The notes: generated by a model not told the origin, from the sequence alone. A stretch of DNA of 39,264 nt from Klebsiella pneumoniae (GCA_945869725.1 CAMBPO010000026.1:1-39264), one strand, 5' to 3'; counted from the first letter of the stretch, positions 14,687-24,237 are shown. Program-made: numbers and translations.

Positions 14687-15502
14687 ATGCCGGAATTACC
14701 AGAAGTAGAGACCAGCCGTCGCGGCATTGATCCGTATCTTTGCGGAAAAACCGTCACTGAAACCCGTATCCGCCAGCCGATGTTACGTTGGCCGGTATCC
14801 GGGCAGATCATCAGCGGCCTGGCCGGGCAAACCATCACCCACACCGGACGTCGTGGCAAGTATCTGCTGCTGTTCACCGGGCGCGGCTGCGTCATCATTC
14901 ACCTCGGCATGTCGGGCAGTGTGCGTATTGTCGACAGCAGCCAGCCTGTGGGTAAACACGATCATGCCGATTTTGTGATGTCTGACGGCGTTATTCTGCG
15001 CTACCACGACCCGCGACGTTTCGGGTGCCTGTTGTGGTCAGAGCTGCCGGTTGAGCAGCACAGCCTGCTCAGATCGCTCGGCCCTGAGCCGTTGACCGAT
15101 GACTTCAACGGACCTTATCTCTTTGAACGCAGTCGTGGCCGCAAAGTGCCGGTTAAATCGTTTGTGATGGACAGTCACGTGGTCGTGGGTGTCGGGAACA
15201 TTTATGCCAATGAAGCCCTGTTTATGGCTGGCATCCGCCCGCAAACCCTGGCGGGCAAGCTGTCGGCGCAACGTTACGCCCGCTTGGTGCAATGCATACG
15301 GCAAGTGATCAGCCACGCGATCAGCGTGGGCGGCACCACGCTGCGGGATTTTGTTGGCGGTGACGGCAAACCGGGTTACTTCCAGCAATCACTGTTGGTG
15401 TACGGACGGGCGGGCAAGCCCTGTAAAACCTGTGCCAGCACGCTGATAGAAAACCGTCAGAACCAGCGCAGCTCAGTGTATTGCCCTCAATGTCAGGACT
15501 GA
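14687..15502 (+). CDS. mutM: formamidopyrimidine-DNA glycosylase (Fpg/MutM)
   Basis: A 271-residue base-excision repair enzyme that removes 8-oxoguanine and formamidopyrimidines and cuts the abasic strand. The start ATG at 14687 gives the family N-terminus [12 protein letters not shown], in which the Pro exposed after Met removal is the catalytic nucleophile and the following Glu is essential. The zinc finger is intact near the end ([10 protein letters not shown] through YCPQCQD). The H2TH region and the intercalating-loop area ([20 protein letters not shown]) are also visible. A longer reading frame upstream is not needed and lacks family similarity. It is convergent with coaD and overlaps its 3' end by ten bases, a pairing that is common in related genomes. 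Confidence 0.97.
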   Translation: MPELPEVETSRRGIDPYLCGKTVTETRIRQPMLRWPVSGQIISGLAGQTITHTGRRGKYLLLFTGRGCVIIHLGMSGSVRIVDSSQPVGKHDHADFVMSDGVILRYHDPRRFGCLLWSELPVEQHSLLRSLGPEPLTDDFNGPYLFERSRGRKVPVKSFVMDSHVVVGVGNIYANEALFMAGIRPQTLAGKLSAQRYARLVQCIRQVISHAISVGGTTLRDFVGGDGKPGYFQQSLLVYGRAGKPCKTCASTLIENRQNQRSSVYCPQCQD

Positions 15503-15978
15503 GCGAGTAATTGTTCGCGCATGGCTTCGGCCACCAGAGGGTGTACAAAGCGGGAAATATCTCCACCGTAGGATGCAATTTCCCTTACCAGAGTGGATGA
15601 GATATACGAGAGATGTTCATCCGGCGCCAAAAAAATGGTCTCAATGCCCGGGTCCAGCGCCCTGTTCATGCCAACTAACTGAAACTCATACTCAAAGTCA
15701 GCCACTGTCCGCAAGCCGCGCAGAATCACATCGGCACCGCGCTGACGCACAAAATCAATCAGCAGGGTATCAAACGAGCAGACCTCGACATTGTCGAGAT
15801 GTGCCAGCACTTTTCTCGCCAGCTCAACACGCTGCTGTGTCGCCGGTGTATTGGTTTTCTGCTTGTTGACACCAATGGCTACAATCACATGATCAAAAAG
15901 ACGGGAAGCTCGTTGCACCAGATCGGTATGGCCGTTGGTGATGGGATTAAAAGTACCCGGATAAACCGCTGTTTTCAT
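15493..15978 (-). CDS. coaD: phosphopantetheine adenylyltransferase
   Basis: A 161-residue cytoplasmic nucleotidyltransferase that makes dephospho-CoA from 4'-phosphopantetheine and ATP, the fourth step of CoA synthesis. Key motifs are visible: [16 protein letters not shown] near the N-terminus (the T/HxGH nucleotidyl-transfer motif), [14 protein letters not shown], and YISSTLVRE near 130. Length is normal for the family. It converges on mutM with a ten-base overlap of the coding ends. The other CoA gene of the window, coaBC, is far away at 33224, so the pathway genes are dispersed. Confidence 0.97.
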   Translation of the reverse strand: MKTAVYPGTFNPITNGHTDLVQRASRLFDHVIVAIGVNKQKTNTPATQQRVELARKVLAHLDNVEVCSFDTLLIDFVRQRGADVILRGLRTVADFEYEFQLVGMNRALDPGIETIFLAPDEHLSYISSTLVREIASYGGDISRFVHPLVAEAMREQLLAQS

Positions 15979-16042
15979 AGGACTGGGTTCGTTATCAGTG
16001 TTATTTGACCCTTACACTACACCACTGATTCAAGACTGTCAG

Positions 16043-17068
16043 CTAATTGCTGAGCGCAATATGCTGCTGAAGGTAGTGCACTATTCTGCGCTCCAGCCAG
16101 TGAGCTTGGCCACGTGTCACAAAGCCGACATGCCCGCCTTCATTGAGCACTTCGGCGTGAACAGCGGCGCCCGCCTCATCTGGCTCAGGCAGCGCAGTCG
16201 GGGGAATAATCGGATCGTTGCGCCCATGCACAATCAGCAAGGGCACACCGGCAAAGGGTAAAAACTGGCGGCTGCTGCAGCGGTCGTAATAGTCGCGGGC
16301 ACTGCTGAACCCGTGCAAGGGTGCGGTGACCGCATCGTCAAAGTCCCACAAGGTTTTGAGCGATCGCAGCGAGCCCAGCGCCTTGATCACCTGCAGTTGC
16401 TGATCTTGCCCGCTGTGCTCGAAGTGTTGGCGCTTGGCATCCAGATCGCGGCGCAGGCGACTCAGAAAGTAGCGCCCATACCAGAAGGCGATGCCACTGT
16501 TCATGCGGCCGCAGCACAGCGCCAGCAAAAACGGATTGGAGACACTCACACCGGCCAGTACCTTGGCTTTGTGCCGGGTCTCACTCAGCCACTTGATCAG
16601 CACATTGGCACCCAGCGAATAACCAATGACCATCAGCTGCTGATTGGTCGGCATGGCGGCGAGCAGATTATCCATGACCTCTTCAACGTCGTGTGAGCAA
16701 CCCGAATGGTAGGCCACTGCAAGTCGATTAAAGTCGCCACTGCAACCGCGCAGATTCATCGCTGCACTTTCGAATCCCTGACGGGATAACGCGTGCTGCA
16801 TAGACAATACGTAAGGCGAGTCGGAGCTGCCTGCAAGACCATGCACCAGAAACACCAGCGGCTTGCTGCTGTCGGTGGTCGCAGATGCCGAACTCTCAAA
16901 ATCCACATCAATAAAGTCGCCGTCCCTGAGTTCGATCCGCCGACGATGACGGATAAGCTGCGGCGTGGCTTGCAGCTTTCGCCACACGGTCTGCAGGTGG
17001 CCGCCGGGCATCCACCATGGCGCGCGAAACGGCTCACTAAACTGCAGAGATGTGTCCGCGCGGGTCAT
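16043..17068 (-). CDS. YheT-type alpha/beta-hydrolase
   Basis: A 341-residue hydrolase of the YheT/COG0429 group. Visible motifs are the substrate-entry signature WWMPGGHLQTVWR near the N-terminus, HGLAGSSDSPYV (oxyanion loop), the nucleophile elbow GYSLGAN with catalytic Ser, HGRNDPIIPP carrying the acid region, and GGHVGFV with the catalytic His. The substrate is not established for this family; esters of lipids are the usual guess. No signal peptide is seen. It overlaps rsmD by four bases (ATGA), so the two are co-translated. Confidence 0.92.
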   Translation of the reverse strand: MTRADTSLQFSEPFRAPWWMPGGHLQTVWRKLQATPQLIRHRRRIELRDGDFIDVDFESSASATTDSSKPLVFLVHGLAGSSDSPYVLSMQHALSRQGFESAAMNLRGCSGDFNRLAVAYHSGCSHDVEEVMDNLLAAMPTNQQLMVIGYSLGANVLIKWLSETRHKAKVLAGVSVSNPFLLALCCGRMNSGIAFWYGRYFLSRLRRDLDAKRQHFEHSGQDQQLQVIKALGSLRSLKTLWDFDDAVTAPLHGFSSARDYYDRCSSRQFLPFAGVPLLIVHGRNDPIIPPTALPEPDEAGAAVHAEVLNEGGHVGFVTRGQAHWLERRIVHYLQQHIALSN

Positions 17069-17685
17069 GCAGTTACCTCGTGTCTTTCATAGAGGCCATA
17101 AAAAACGGCACCGGCTTTGCCGTGTTTTCGCAGCACCCAGTTTTCGGGGAAGTCGCTCGCTGCGCCGCTTTTGGGCAACGCCTCACCCGACTCCAGATAA
17201 ATATGTGCGCGGGTTTTTAACAAGCCACTGGCTTCCAGCGCCACACAGTCGTGAATCAGAACACCCGCGGCAAATGGCGGGTCCATAAACACCAGACCAA
17301 ATCGTGAGCCTGCCACCGCCGCCGATTCAATAAACTGGCGGGCGCTGCACTTGTGCACCTTTCCTTGCGTACTGCCCAGCGCGGCGAGGTGGGCACTGAT
17401 CGCAGCGCAGGCCGCTGGTGAGGTATCCACAAACACAACGTGTCCGGCACCCCGCGATAAGGCTTCCAGTCCACAGGCGCCGCTGCCGGCATACAGATCG
17501 ATACAATCCTCATCCAGCGTCAGACCCTGCAGCCAGTTAAACAGCGTTTCGCGCACCCGATCCGGCGTGGGGCGAAGACCGGGCACATCTGGAAAGCGCA
17601 GTTTTCGGCCACGCCAGTACCCCGCAATAATGCGCAAGGTGTTCTGCTGACCCGCCGGTCGGTTGCCATTCATGAATAATGCCAT
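17065..17685 (-). CDS. rsmD: 16S rRNA m2G966 methyltransferase
   Basis: A 206-residue SAM-dependent methyltransferase that modifies G966 of 16S rRNA. Visible motifs are RIIAGYWRGRKL and GLRPTPDRVRETLFNWL (family signature), the SAM loop DLYAGSGACGLEALSRGA, and the catalytic motif DPPF near residue 135. Length is normal. The start could be ATG at 17685 or the internal ATG at 17673; neither has an ideal ribosome site. It is divergent from ftsY, the usual arrangement in gammaproteobacteria, and overlaps the yheT-like gene by four bases. Confidence 0.95.
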   Translation of the reverse strand: MALFMNGNRPAGQQNTLRIIAGYWRGRKLRFPDVPGLRPTPDRVRETLFNWLQGLTLDEDCIDLYAGSGACGLEALSRGAGHVVFVDTSPAACAAISAHLAALGSTQGKVHKCSARQFIESAAVAGSRFGLVFMDPPFAAGVLIHDCVALEASGLLKTRAHIYLESGEALPKSGAASDFPENWVLRKHGKAGAVFYGLYERHEVTA

Positions 17686-17833
17686 CCTTACTGAGCCTGA
17701 TTCCCGACCGCGGCGATGATGCCAAACGGCTGTCCGCAGCCGGGGAGCGGGAATTGTACTTGTCTGATGGTCAATTTGGCAGGCGCAAATTCAACCATCG
17801 TTAGCGGTTGTGACGTCCTCTATGTCTGAATGC

Positions 17834-17839
17834 TAGACT
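17834..17839 (+). promoter_or_regulatory. ftsY: possible extended -10 promoter of ftsY-ftsE-ftsX
   Basis: TGCTAGACT ends 35 bases before the ftsY ATG and fits an extended -10 element; the upstream -35 region is poor. The rsmD-ftsY divergent gap contains nothing else obvious. Confidence 0.35.
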
Positions 17840-17874
17840 GTGTGCCCTGAATCGCCAGACTGCAGGATCTCTTA

Positions 17875-18963
17875 ATGTTCAGCTTTCTCAAAAAACGTCC
17901 AGACAACACACCCGAACCAGCGCAAGACCAGCTTGCGGAAACCGGGACTGCAGTTGAATCGGCGATTCCCGATCAACTTCCTGTCGAGACAACACCCGTA
18001 CCTGCCGCTGAACCCAAACCTGCACAGGGCTTCTTCAGCCGTCTGAAACAGGGCCTGAGCAGGACCCGCGAGAATCTGGCAGAAGGGCTCAGCACATTGG
18101 TGAGCGGCCGCAAAACCATTGATGCCGCGCTGCTTGAAGACATCGAAATGCAGTTACTCAGCGCCGACGTGGGCATCGAAGCCACCGACCAGGTCATTGC
18201 ATCGCTGACTGCCCGGCTCAAGCGTAATCAACTCACCGATGCAGACGCTCTGATGACTCAGCTTCAGGCTGAACTGCGCTCCTTGCTGACACCTTGCAGC
18301 GTGCCTCTGGTTATCGACACCAAAAGCAAACCCTTTGTTATCCTGATAGTAGGTGTTAACGGGGTAGGTAAAACCACCACCATCGGCAAACTTGCCAAGC
18401 GCTTTCAGGACCAGAATCTGAAGGTTATGCTGGCCGCTGGCGATACTTTCAGAGCAGCGGCTGTTGAGCAGTTGCAAGCCTGGGGTGATCACAATCACGT
18501 GCCGGTGGTCGCTCAGGCGTCAGGTGCGGACAGCGCATCTGTCATTTTTGATGCCTTCCAGTCAGCCAAGGCCAAAGGCATGGACGTGTTGATTGCAGAC
18601 ACTGCCGGTCGCCTGCACAACAAGTTGAACCTGATGCAGGAGCTGGAAAAAATCGTCCGGGTTCTGAAGAAACTGGATGACAGCCTGCCCCATGAAGTTA
18701 TGCTGGTACTGGACGCCACCACTGGTCAGAACGCACTGAGCCAGGCACAGAGTTTTAACAAATCGGTCAACCTCACCGGGCTGTGCCTGACCAAACTGGA
18801 CGGTACCGCCAAAGGCGGCATGGTGTTTGCGATTGCCAAGGCGCTGGCTCTGCCGATCCGCTTTATCGGTATCGGCGAACAAGCCGAGGATTTGCGGCCC
18901 TTTAATGCCGACGACTTTGTCAGCGCCTTGTTTGGTCAGCCCTCTAATAAATCCTCACCATGA
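17875..18963 (+). CDS. ftsY: signal recognition particle receptor FtsY
   Basis: A 362-residue GTPase that docks the SRP-ribosome complex on the inner membrane. It has the usual acidic, Pro-rich A domain (about 10-55), an N domain (about 60-145), and a G domain with GVNGVGKTTT (160-169), DTAGR, and TKLDGTAKGG near the end. The amphipathic segment FFSRLKQGLSRTRENLAEGL at the A/N junction is the membrane-targeting helix. It overlaps ftsE by four bases, giving the conserved ftsY-ftsE-ftsX order followed by rpoH. Confidence 0.98.
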   Translation: MFSFLKKRPDNTPEPAQDQLAETGTAVESAIPDQLPVETTPVPAAEPKPAQGFFSRLKQGLSRTRENLAEGLSTLVSGRKTIDAALLEDIEMQLLSADVGIEATDQVIASLTARLKRNQLTDADALMTQLQAELRSLLTPCSVPLVIDTKSKPFVILIVGVNGVGKTTTIGKLAKRFQDQNLKVMLAAGDTFRAAAVEQLQAWGDHNHVPVVAQASGADSASVIFDAFQSAKAKGMDVLIADTAGRLHNKLNLMQELEKIVRVLKKLDDSLPHEVMLVLDATTGQNALSQAQSFNKSVNLTGLCLTKLDGTAKGGMVFAIAKALALPIRFIGIGEQAEDLRPFNADDFVSALFGQPSNKSSP

Positions 18964-19664
18964 TCCGTTTTGATGAAGTCAGTAAACGTTATGCCGGCGG
19001 CCATCAGGCCCTGAAACAGGTGTCGTTTGAACTTGACCAGGGCGCCATGGCTTTTCTGACCGGTCGCTCCGGCGCCGGAAAAAGCACCCTGCTGAAACTG
19101 ATCATGCTCACCGAGCGTCCGGATCAAGGGCAGATTGTGGTGGGCGCCCGCAACATCCTTCGCCTGTCTGCCAAACAGATCCCGTTGTATCGACGTCGAA
19201 TCGGGGTGGTGTTTCAGGATCATCAGTTACTTTACGATCGCAGTGTGTTTGACAATGTCATGCTGCCCTTGCGTATTGATGCTTATGATAAACACGAGGC
19301 GGCGCGGCGGGTGCGTGCGGCCTTGGACAAAGTAGGCCTGCTCAGCAAGGAGAAAATGAATCCGATTACCTTGTCAGGTGGTGAGCAGCAGCGCGTTGGT
19401 ATTGCGCGCGCGGTTGTCAACCGCCCGCAGATTCTGCTGGCTGATGAACCGACCGGAAATCTGGATCCGGAATTGGCTGCCGAAATCATGCTGCTGTTTG
19501 AGCAATTTAATCAGGTGGGCGTATCCATGTTGATTGCCAGTCATGACTTGTCACTGATTACCCGGCTGCGCCATCGCATCCTCACCCTTGACCAAGGAAC
19601 CCTGATCAACGATGAGGTCTATCCGAGTCGCCGGGACTCGCAATCTCACGGGAGCGGACGGTGA
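18960..19664 (+). CDS. ftsE: cell-division ATP-binding protein FtsE
   Basis: A 234-residue ABC ATPase that, with FtsX, controls septal peptidoglycan hydrolases. All ABC motifs are present: Walker A GRSGAGKST, signature LSGGEQQRVGIARA, Walker B and D-loop ILLADEPTGNLDPE, and the switch His in IASHD. The N-terminus MIRFDEVSKRYAGG is typical. Its start overlaps the ftsY stop (ATGA) and its end lies 19 bases before the preferred ftsX start. Confidence 0.98.
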   Translation: MIRFDEVSKRYAGGHQALKQVSFELDQGAMAFLTGRSGAGKSTLLKLIMLTERPDQGQIVVGARNILRLSAKQIPLYRRRIGVVFQDHQLLYDRSVFDNVMLPLRIDAYDKHEAARRVRAALDKVGLLSKEKMNPITLSGGEQQRVGIARAVVNRPQILLADEPTGNLDPELAAEIMLLFEQFNQVGVSMLIASHDLSLITRLRHRILTLDQGTLINDEVYPSRRDSQSHGSGR

Positions 19665-19683
19665 TGTGCGGAGCAAATCCCAG

Positions 19684-20670
19684 ATGAGCAATTCAAAGCG
19701 CACCGCGCCGGGCAAAAATACGGCCAGAAGCCAGACCGGTGCCAAACGCGGCCGCAGCGCCAAACAACGAATTTCCGGCTGGATTGAACAACACATCGAT
19801 GCATGCGCCGACGCCCTGCAGCGAGTATGGACACAACCCCTGAACTCACTGATGAGCCTGATGGTAGTTGCCATTGCCCTGCTACTGCCGGCACTGGTCT
19901 ATGTCGCTGGCAAAAACATGGCTCAGTTTGGCGGCAGCTTGCAGAACACCCATCGCATCAGCTTCTATCTGCAGCCCGGGACCAGCCCGGAACAGGCGCA
20001 GGCTTTGCAGGCATTAATGACGGACCACCCGCTCGTGGACCGAGTTGAGTTTATTTCCTCACAACAGGCCGCAGCTGACTTTGCAAACTGGTCAGGCCTG
20101 GGTGATGTCATAGACAGCTTCGGCGACAATCCCCTGCCGGCCAGCCTTGAGGCGCATCCAATTGATATGGCGACCGATACCGCATTGCAGATTCGTGATG
20201 CATTCGCCAGTGACACCGCCATTTTCCAGGTCGTCATGGATGTTGCCTGGATTGAACGTCTTGATAGTCTGATGCAGCTGACTGATCGCATGGTGCTGGC
20301 GCTGATCCTGGTGTTGTCATTGGCCGTATTGTTTATCATCGGCAATACCGTCCGCACCCATATTGCCGGGCGCGACGCAGAGATTCGCGTGATGACACTC
20401 ATCGGCGCAACGCGTTCGTTTATCTCGAGGCCGTTTTTATACAATGGCGCATTGCAAGGTCTGCTGGGCGCGGCGCTTGCATGGGGATTGCTGCTGGCTT
20501 TGTTGCAACTGCTCGCGCAGCCAGCACAGGCACTGCTGGCGTTTTATGGCGATGAATATGTGTTTATGGGATTGGATTTGCGGGCCAGCCTGTTTATGTT
20601 GGCGGGCGGGCTGTTGTTGGGGTGGATGGGTGCGGCACTATCGCTGTCAAGACATCTCAACAAAAGCTGA
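19684..20670 (+). CDS. ftsX: cell-division membrane protein FtsX
   Basis: A 328-residue integral membrane partner of FtsE. The ATG at 19684 has GGAG ten bases upstream and follows the ftsE stop; longer forms starting inside ftsE are less likely. There is a basic cytoplasmic N-tail, a first helix (SLMVVAIALLLPALVYVAG), a periplasmic domain that in the family recruits septal hydrolase activators, and three C-terminal helices (MVLALILVLSLAVLFIIGNT; LQGLLGAALAWGLLLALL; LFMLAGGLLLGWMGAAL). The FtsX-type signature RDAEIRVMTLIGATRSFISRP sits between helices 2 and 3. Confidence 0.96.
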   Translation: MSNSKRTAPGKNTARSQTGAKRGRSAKQRISGWIEQHIDACADALQRVWTQPLNSLMSLMVVAIALLLPALVYVAGKNMAQFGGSLQNTHRISFYLQPGTSPEQAQALQALMTDHPLVDRVEFISSQQAAADFANWSGLGDVIDSFGDNPLPASLEAHPIDMATDTALQIRDAFASDTAIFQVVMDVAWIERLDSLMQLTDRMVLALILVLSLAVLFIIGNTVRTHIAGRDAEIRVMTLIGATRSFISRPFLYNGALQGLLGAALAWGLLLALLQLLAQPAQALLAFYGDEYVFMGLDLRASLFMLAGGLLLGWMGAALSLSRHLNKS

Positions 20671-20779
20671 GCCCTTGGGCAAAATTTTTCACATCAGGTC
20701 CTTGAAATCATAGCTACCCACCACAATTTGAGAGAATCAATCTGATCCAAGATGCATCAAGATTAGCGGATGTGGTGAC

Positions 20780-20807
20780 TGGACACCGTCCATCACACGT
20801 GTAATAA
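20780..20807 (+). promoter_or_regulatory. rpoH: possible sigma-70 promoter of rpoH
   Basis: TGGACA (20780-20785) and TAATAA (20802-20807) are 16 bases apart, about 80 bases before the rpoH ATG. The -35 matches at five of six positions and the -10 is weak. The 218-base gap after ftsX probably holds several rpoH promoters, which I cannot resolve. Confidence 0.35.
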
Positions 20808-20888
20808 ATGGTGGTAGACTACGGTCACTTCGAACAACACTGGATTCACAGGGCCTTGTGAGCAAGGCTTCTGACACTGAGAGGATTT

Positions 20889-21767
20889 ATGAGCGTTGCA
20901 ACCATGATGGCAGGAAAGAGCTTGCAGATTGCCGGCCCATCCGTTCCGGGTCGCGATTTATCTGCTTACATAACATCAGTCAATAGCATTGCTGTGCTGA
21001 CGGCTGAACAGGAGCGGGAACTGGCTGACCGCTACTTCCACGAGCAAGATCTGGAAGCGGCACGGCAACTGGTTCTTGCACACCTGCGCTTTGTTGTGCA
21101 TCTGGCACGCAGTTACTCTGGTTACGGGCTGTCGCAGTCAGATCTGATTCAGGAAGGAAATGTCGGTTTGATGAAAGCCGTCAAACGCTTTAATCCTGAC
21201 ATGGGCGTGCGCTTGGTTTCCTTTGCAGTGCATTGGATCAAAGCAGAGATTCATGAATTTATTCTGCGCAACTGGCGGATTGTAAAAATCGCCACGACCA
21301 AAGCGCAGCGCAAACTGTTTTTTAATCTGCGCAGCTCTAAAAAGAGCCTGGGCTGGTTGAACAACGATGAAGCGCAGGCGATGGCGGATGATCTAGGCGT
21401 CGATACTGTTGTTGTGCGGCAGATGGAAGGTCGTATGGCGTCTTACGACATGGCGTTTGATGCTGACGCCGATGCCGACGATGAAGAAGCTTATTTGGCA
21501 CCGGCTTACTTTCTTGAAGATAACAATTCCGACATGGCGCGTAACATTGAAGAAACCGAGTGGGAAGAGAGCCAGACACAAGGCCTGCATCTGGCCATGA
21601 GTCAGCTTGATGAGCGCAGCCGCGACATTATCAACAGCCGCTGGCTGGCAGATGAGAAGGCCACGCTGCACGATCTGGCAGCGAAATACAATGTGTCTGC
21701 CGAGCGTATTCGCCAACTCGAACAAAACGCCATGAACAAGGTCAAAGGGGCGATTCTCGCAGCCTGA
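20889..21767 (+). CDS. rpoH: RNA polymerase heat-shock sigma factor (sigma-32)
   Basis: A 292-residue sigma factor directing transcription of chaperone and protease genes. Region 2 ([27 protein letters not shown] and [15 protein letters not shown] helix [13 protein letters not shown]) and region 4 ([23 protein letters not shown]) are clear. The RpoH box QRKLFFNLR (140-148) distinguishes it from other sigmas. An acidic stretch [10 protein letters not shown] (191-200) lies in the variable linker where other RpoH proteins are also acidic. The ATG has AGAGGAT upstream. It follows ftsX as in most gammaproteobacteria and ends at a strong terminator. Confidence 0.98.
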   Translation: MSVATMMAGKSLQIAGPSVPGRDLSAYITSVNSIAVLTAEQERELADRYFHEQDLEAARQLVLAHLRFVVHLARSYSGYGLSQSDLIQEGNVGLMKAVKRFNPDMGVRLVSFAVHWIKAEIHEFILRNWRIVKIATTKAQRKLFFNLRSSKKSLGWLNNDEAQAMADDLGVDTVVVRQMEGRMASYDMAFDADADADDEEAYLAPAYFLEDNNSDMARNIEETEWEESQTQGLHLAMSQLDERSRDIINSRWLADEKATLHDLAAKYNVSAERIRQLEQNAMNKVKGAILAA

Positions 21768-21797
21768 CCGGGGTAGACACAACAGAACGCAACGATC

Positions 21798-21829
21798 AAG
21801 CCGCTGTCTTTGGCAGCGGCTTTTTTATT
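21798..21829 (+). terminator. intrinsic terminator after rpoH
   Basis: A perfect nine-base stem AAGCCGCTG/CAGCGGCTT with a seven-base loop is followed directly by TTTTTTATTT. Confidence 0.92.
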
Positions 21830-21866
21830 TCAGCCCTTTTGCCACTTCGGCGCACAGGAGTCAGTC

Positions 21867-22247
21867 ATGCCAACGCTGTTCATCGCAATTGCTGCAATTA
21901 ATGGTTTTATGGCCGTGGCGCTGGGCGCATTTGCGGCTCACGGCCTCAAGTCACGCCTCGCCCCGGATATGCTGGCAATCTTTCAAACCGGCGTTCAATA
22001 CCAGATGTATCACGCACTTGCCATGTTTGGCGTAGGCCTGTTGTGTATGCAGATCAGCGACTCTGCACTGCTGCGCGCCAGTGCATGGTCGTTTCTGGCG
22101 GGTATCATTATTTTTTCCGGCAGCCTGTATATCCTCAGCCTGAGTGGTATTCGCTGGCTGGGTGCCATCACACCGATAGGCGGCGTCGGCTTTATCCTGG
22201 GCTGGTTATTGCTGGCATCCGCGATGTTGTTTGGCCGCAGCGCCTGA
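21867..22247 (+). CDS. DUF423 family small membrane protein
   Basis: A 126-residue inner-membrane protein of the DUF423/YgdD family. ATG at 21867 has AGGAG six bases upstream. It has about four hydrophobic helices and the family signature near the N-terminus (IAAINGFMAVALGAFAAHGLK) plus FQTGVQYQMYHALAM. Its function is unknown in any organism I can name. It lies between the rpoH terminator and thiS and probably has its own promoter. Confidence 0.93.
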   Translation: MPTLFIAIAAINGFMAVALGAFAAHGLKSRLAPDMLAIFQTGVQYQMYHALAMFGVGLLCMQISDSALLRASAWSFLAGIIIFSGSLYILSLSGIRWLGAITPIGGVGFILGWLLLASAMLFGRSA

Positions 22248-22279
22248 TCACAAAATCCGAGCCGAGGAGTCATCACCTG

Positions 22280-22480
22280 ATGAACATTCACGTCAATGGT
22301 AAAGCGCTGCAACTGCCTGAACACAGCAGCATCAGCGACCTGCTGGAACATCTTGAAATGACAAAAGGTCGGGTGGCCGTTGAGTTAAACGCAGGTATAG
22401 TGCCCCGAAGCCAGCACCACAATACGCAGTTAAAAGACGGCGACACGGTGGAAATTGTTCATGCCATCGGTGGTGGCTAG
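22280..22480 (+). CDS. thiS: thiamine biosynthesis sulfur carrier ThiS
   Basis: A 66-residue ubiquitin-fold protein ending in HAIGGG; the C-terminal Gly-Gly is adenylated and converted to a thiocarboxylate that donates sulfur to the thiazole ring. Segments MNIHVNGKALQLPEHSSISDLL and VAVELNAGIVPRSQH are typical. It is followed 27 bases later by thiG, its partner enzyme. No TPP riboswitch is visible upstream. Confidence 0.96.
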   Translation: MNIHVNGKALQLPEHSSISDLLEHLEMTKGRVAVELNAGIVPRSQHHNTQLKDGDTVEIVHAIGGG

Positions 22481-22507
22481 AGTTGACTCACGCACAGGAA
22501 ACGTTTT

Positions 22508-23317
22508 ATGCACACGCACAATAGCCAGCCCCAGCCTGCCAACAAACCCTTGGTGCTTGCAGGCAAAACTTACGATTCGCGGTTGATTATCGGCAGCGGC
22601 AAGTACCGTGACTTTCAGCAGAATCTGGATGCACTGGAGGCCAGCGGCGCACAGATGATTACGGTGGCTATCCGCCGCGTAAACCTTGGACAGAATAAGG
22701 GTGAACCCAATCTGCTGGATGTGATTTCCCCGCAAAAATACACCATTCTGCCAAATACCGCCGGCTGTTATACAGCGGCCGATGCGGTGCGTACTTGTCG
22801 GATGGCACGGGAGTTACTGGACGGACACAAACTGGTCAAACTGGAAGTGTTGGGCGATCAGAAGACGTTGTACCCCAACGTGACTGAAACCCTGATTGCG
22901 GCTGAACAGCTGGTTGCTGACGGTTTTGATGTCATGGTCTATACCAGCGATGACCCGCTGATCGCCAAACGCCTCGAAGAGATCGGCTGTATTGCAGTAA
23001 TGCCGCTGGGTGCGCCCATCGGTTCCGGTCTGGGCATTCGCAATCCCTACAACATCCGCCTGATCCTGGAAAACGCCTCCGTCCCCATTATTGTGGATGC
23101 CGGCGTGGGCACAGCCTCCGACGCCACCATTGCTATGGAACTGGGATGTGACGGCGTGCTGATGAATACCGCAATTGCGGAGGCACGTGACCCGGTGCTG
23201 ATGGCTTCTGCCATGCAAAAAGCCGTCGCCAGTGGCCGCGAGGCATGGTTGGCAGGGCGTATGCCGCGCAAACTATACGCCAGCGCCTCATCACCGATCG
23301 ATGGCACATTCTTCTAA
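22508..23317 (+). CDS. thiG: thiazole synthase ThiG
   Basis: A 269-residue TIM-barrel enzyme that joins deoxyxylulose phosphate, dehydroglycine and ThiS thiocarboxylate into the thiazole phosphate of thiamine. Recognisable segments are [15 protein letters not shown], the Schiff-base Lys in [31 protein letters not shown] and [13 protein letters not shown], with [15 protein letters not shown] near the end. Length is normal. It is coupled to thiS; the thiazole acceptor-forming enzyme (ThiO or ThiH) is not in the window. Confidence 0.97.
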   Translation: MHTHNSQPQPANKPLVLAGKTYDSRLIIGSGKYRDFQQNLDALEASGAQMITVAIRRVNLGQNKGEPNLLDVISPQKYTILPNTAGCYTAADAVRTCRMARELLDGHKLVKLEVLGDQKTLYPNVTETLIAAEQLVADGFDVMVYTSDDPLIAKRLEEIGCIAVMPLGAPIGSGLGIRNPYNIRLILENASVPIIVDAGVGTASDATIAMELGCDGVLMNTAIAEARDPVLMASAMQKAVASGREAWLAGRMPRKLYASASSPIDGTFF

Positions 23318-23344
23318 ACTGCACGTATAAAATCTACTTTTTTA

Positions 23345-23365
23345 GCGTGCGTCCACAACGCACGC
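23345..23365. repeat. perfect 8-bp hairpin between thiG and trmB
   Basis: GCGTGCGT and ACGCACGC flank a five-base loop 15 bases before the trmB ATG. There is no T-tract on the 3' side in either direction, so it is not a standard terminator. A TATAAA at 23326-23331 could place it in a trmB leader. Confidence 0.6.
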
Positions 23366-23380
23366 GCAAGAGCGAAGACC

Positions 23381-24124
23381 ATGGGAAATGAGATTACGCC
23401 TGAACAGCAAGCCTCGCCGGCCGATGCCAAAGACACACCAGCACCGGTCCGCAAGGCGCTGCGCAGCTACGTTATCCGCAGCGGCCGACAGACCGTTGCG
23501 CAGCAGGAGGCCATTGAAAATCACTGGTCAACCTATGTGATTGAAGATCACCAGTCCGTGCTGGACGCCAATGCTCTGTTTGGACGCAGCGCCCCTCTGG
23601 TGCTGGAAATCGGCTTCGGCATGGGTGACTCTCTGGCTGAGATGGCCACAAACAATGCGGATAAAGACTATATCGGCATCGAGGTTCACCGCGCGGGTGT
23701 GGGCAAACTGATTAACTACATCGAAAACGGCAGCATCCGTAATCTGCGCATCTACTGCCATGACGCTGTGGAGATACTTGCCAACTGTATTCCTGATCAC
23801 TCCCTGGATCTGGTGCAGATTTTTTTCCCGGACCCCTGGCATAAGAAAAAACACCAGAAGCGTCGTTTGATTCAAACCCCATTTGTGCTGGATCTGATAC
23901 GCAAACTTAAACCCGGTGGGCATATTCATCTGGCCACTGACTGGCATCACTACGCCGAACAAATGATGGACGTGCTCAGCGGCATCAATACCCTTTGCAA
24001 TACGGCCGGCAGCAATCAGTATTCACAACATACTGGACGCCCTGAAACCAAGTTTGAGCGACGAGGAAACCGTCTCGGGCATGGGGTGTGGGACCTGATG
24101 TTTGAGGTGGTTTCAGCCCAATGA
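23381..24124 (+). CDS. trmB: tRNA (guanine-N7)-methyltransferase
   Basis: A 247-residue SAM-dependent enzyme that makes m7G46 in tRNA. The family motifs are clear: LVLEIGFGMGDSLAEMA (SAM loop), YIGIEVHRAGVGKLI, and the catalytic region IFFPDPWHKKKHQKRRLIQ. The C-terminal TKFERRGNRLGHGVWDLMF matches the family end. It is preceded by a short hairpin and a basic N-terminal extension of about 50 residues, as in Pseudomonas-type TrmB. Confidence 0.97.
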   Translation: MGNEITPEQQASPADAKDTPAPVRKALRSYVIRSGRQTVAQQEAIENHWSTYVIEDHQSVLDANALFGRSAPLVLEIGFGMGDSLAEMATNNADKDYIGIEVHRAGVGKLINYIENGSIRNLRIYCHDAVEILANCIPDHSLDLVQIFFPDPWHKKKHQKRRLIQTPFVLDLIRKLKPGGHIHLATDWHHYAEQMMDVLSGINTLCNTAGSNQYSQHTGRPETKFERRGNRLGHGVWDLMFEVVSAQ

Positions 24125-24237
24125 GTCCATGTGGCAATGCCTAGGCGGCTGGGTTATGCTTCAGCGGCACATGATCAGGCGCGTGCGTATTCCAGACTGA
24201 CAACGCGCTTGCAGAACACACAGGAGCTCCGAACGCA

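Noticed and set aside
20671..20696. Weak hairpin GCCC-TT-GGGC followed by AAAATTTTT after ftsX
   Set aside because: The stem is only four to five bases with a two-base loop, too weak to call a terminator.
21459..21488. Acidic [10 protein letters not shown] insertion in RpoH as an oddity
   Set aside because: The corresponding linker is also acidic in other RpoH proteins, so this is ordinary variation.
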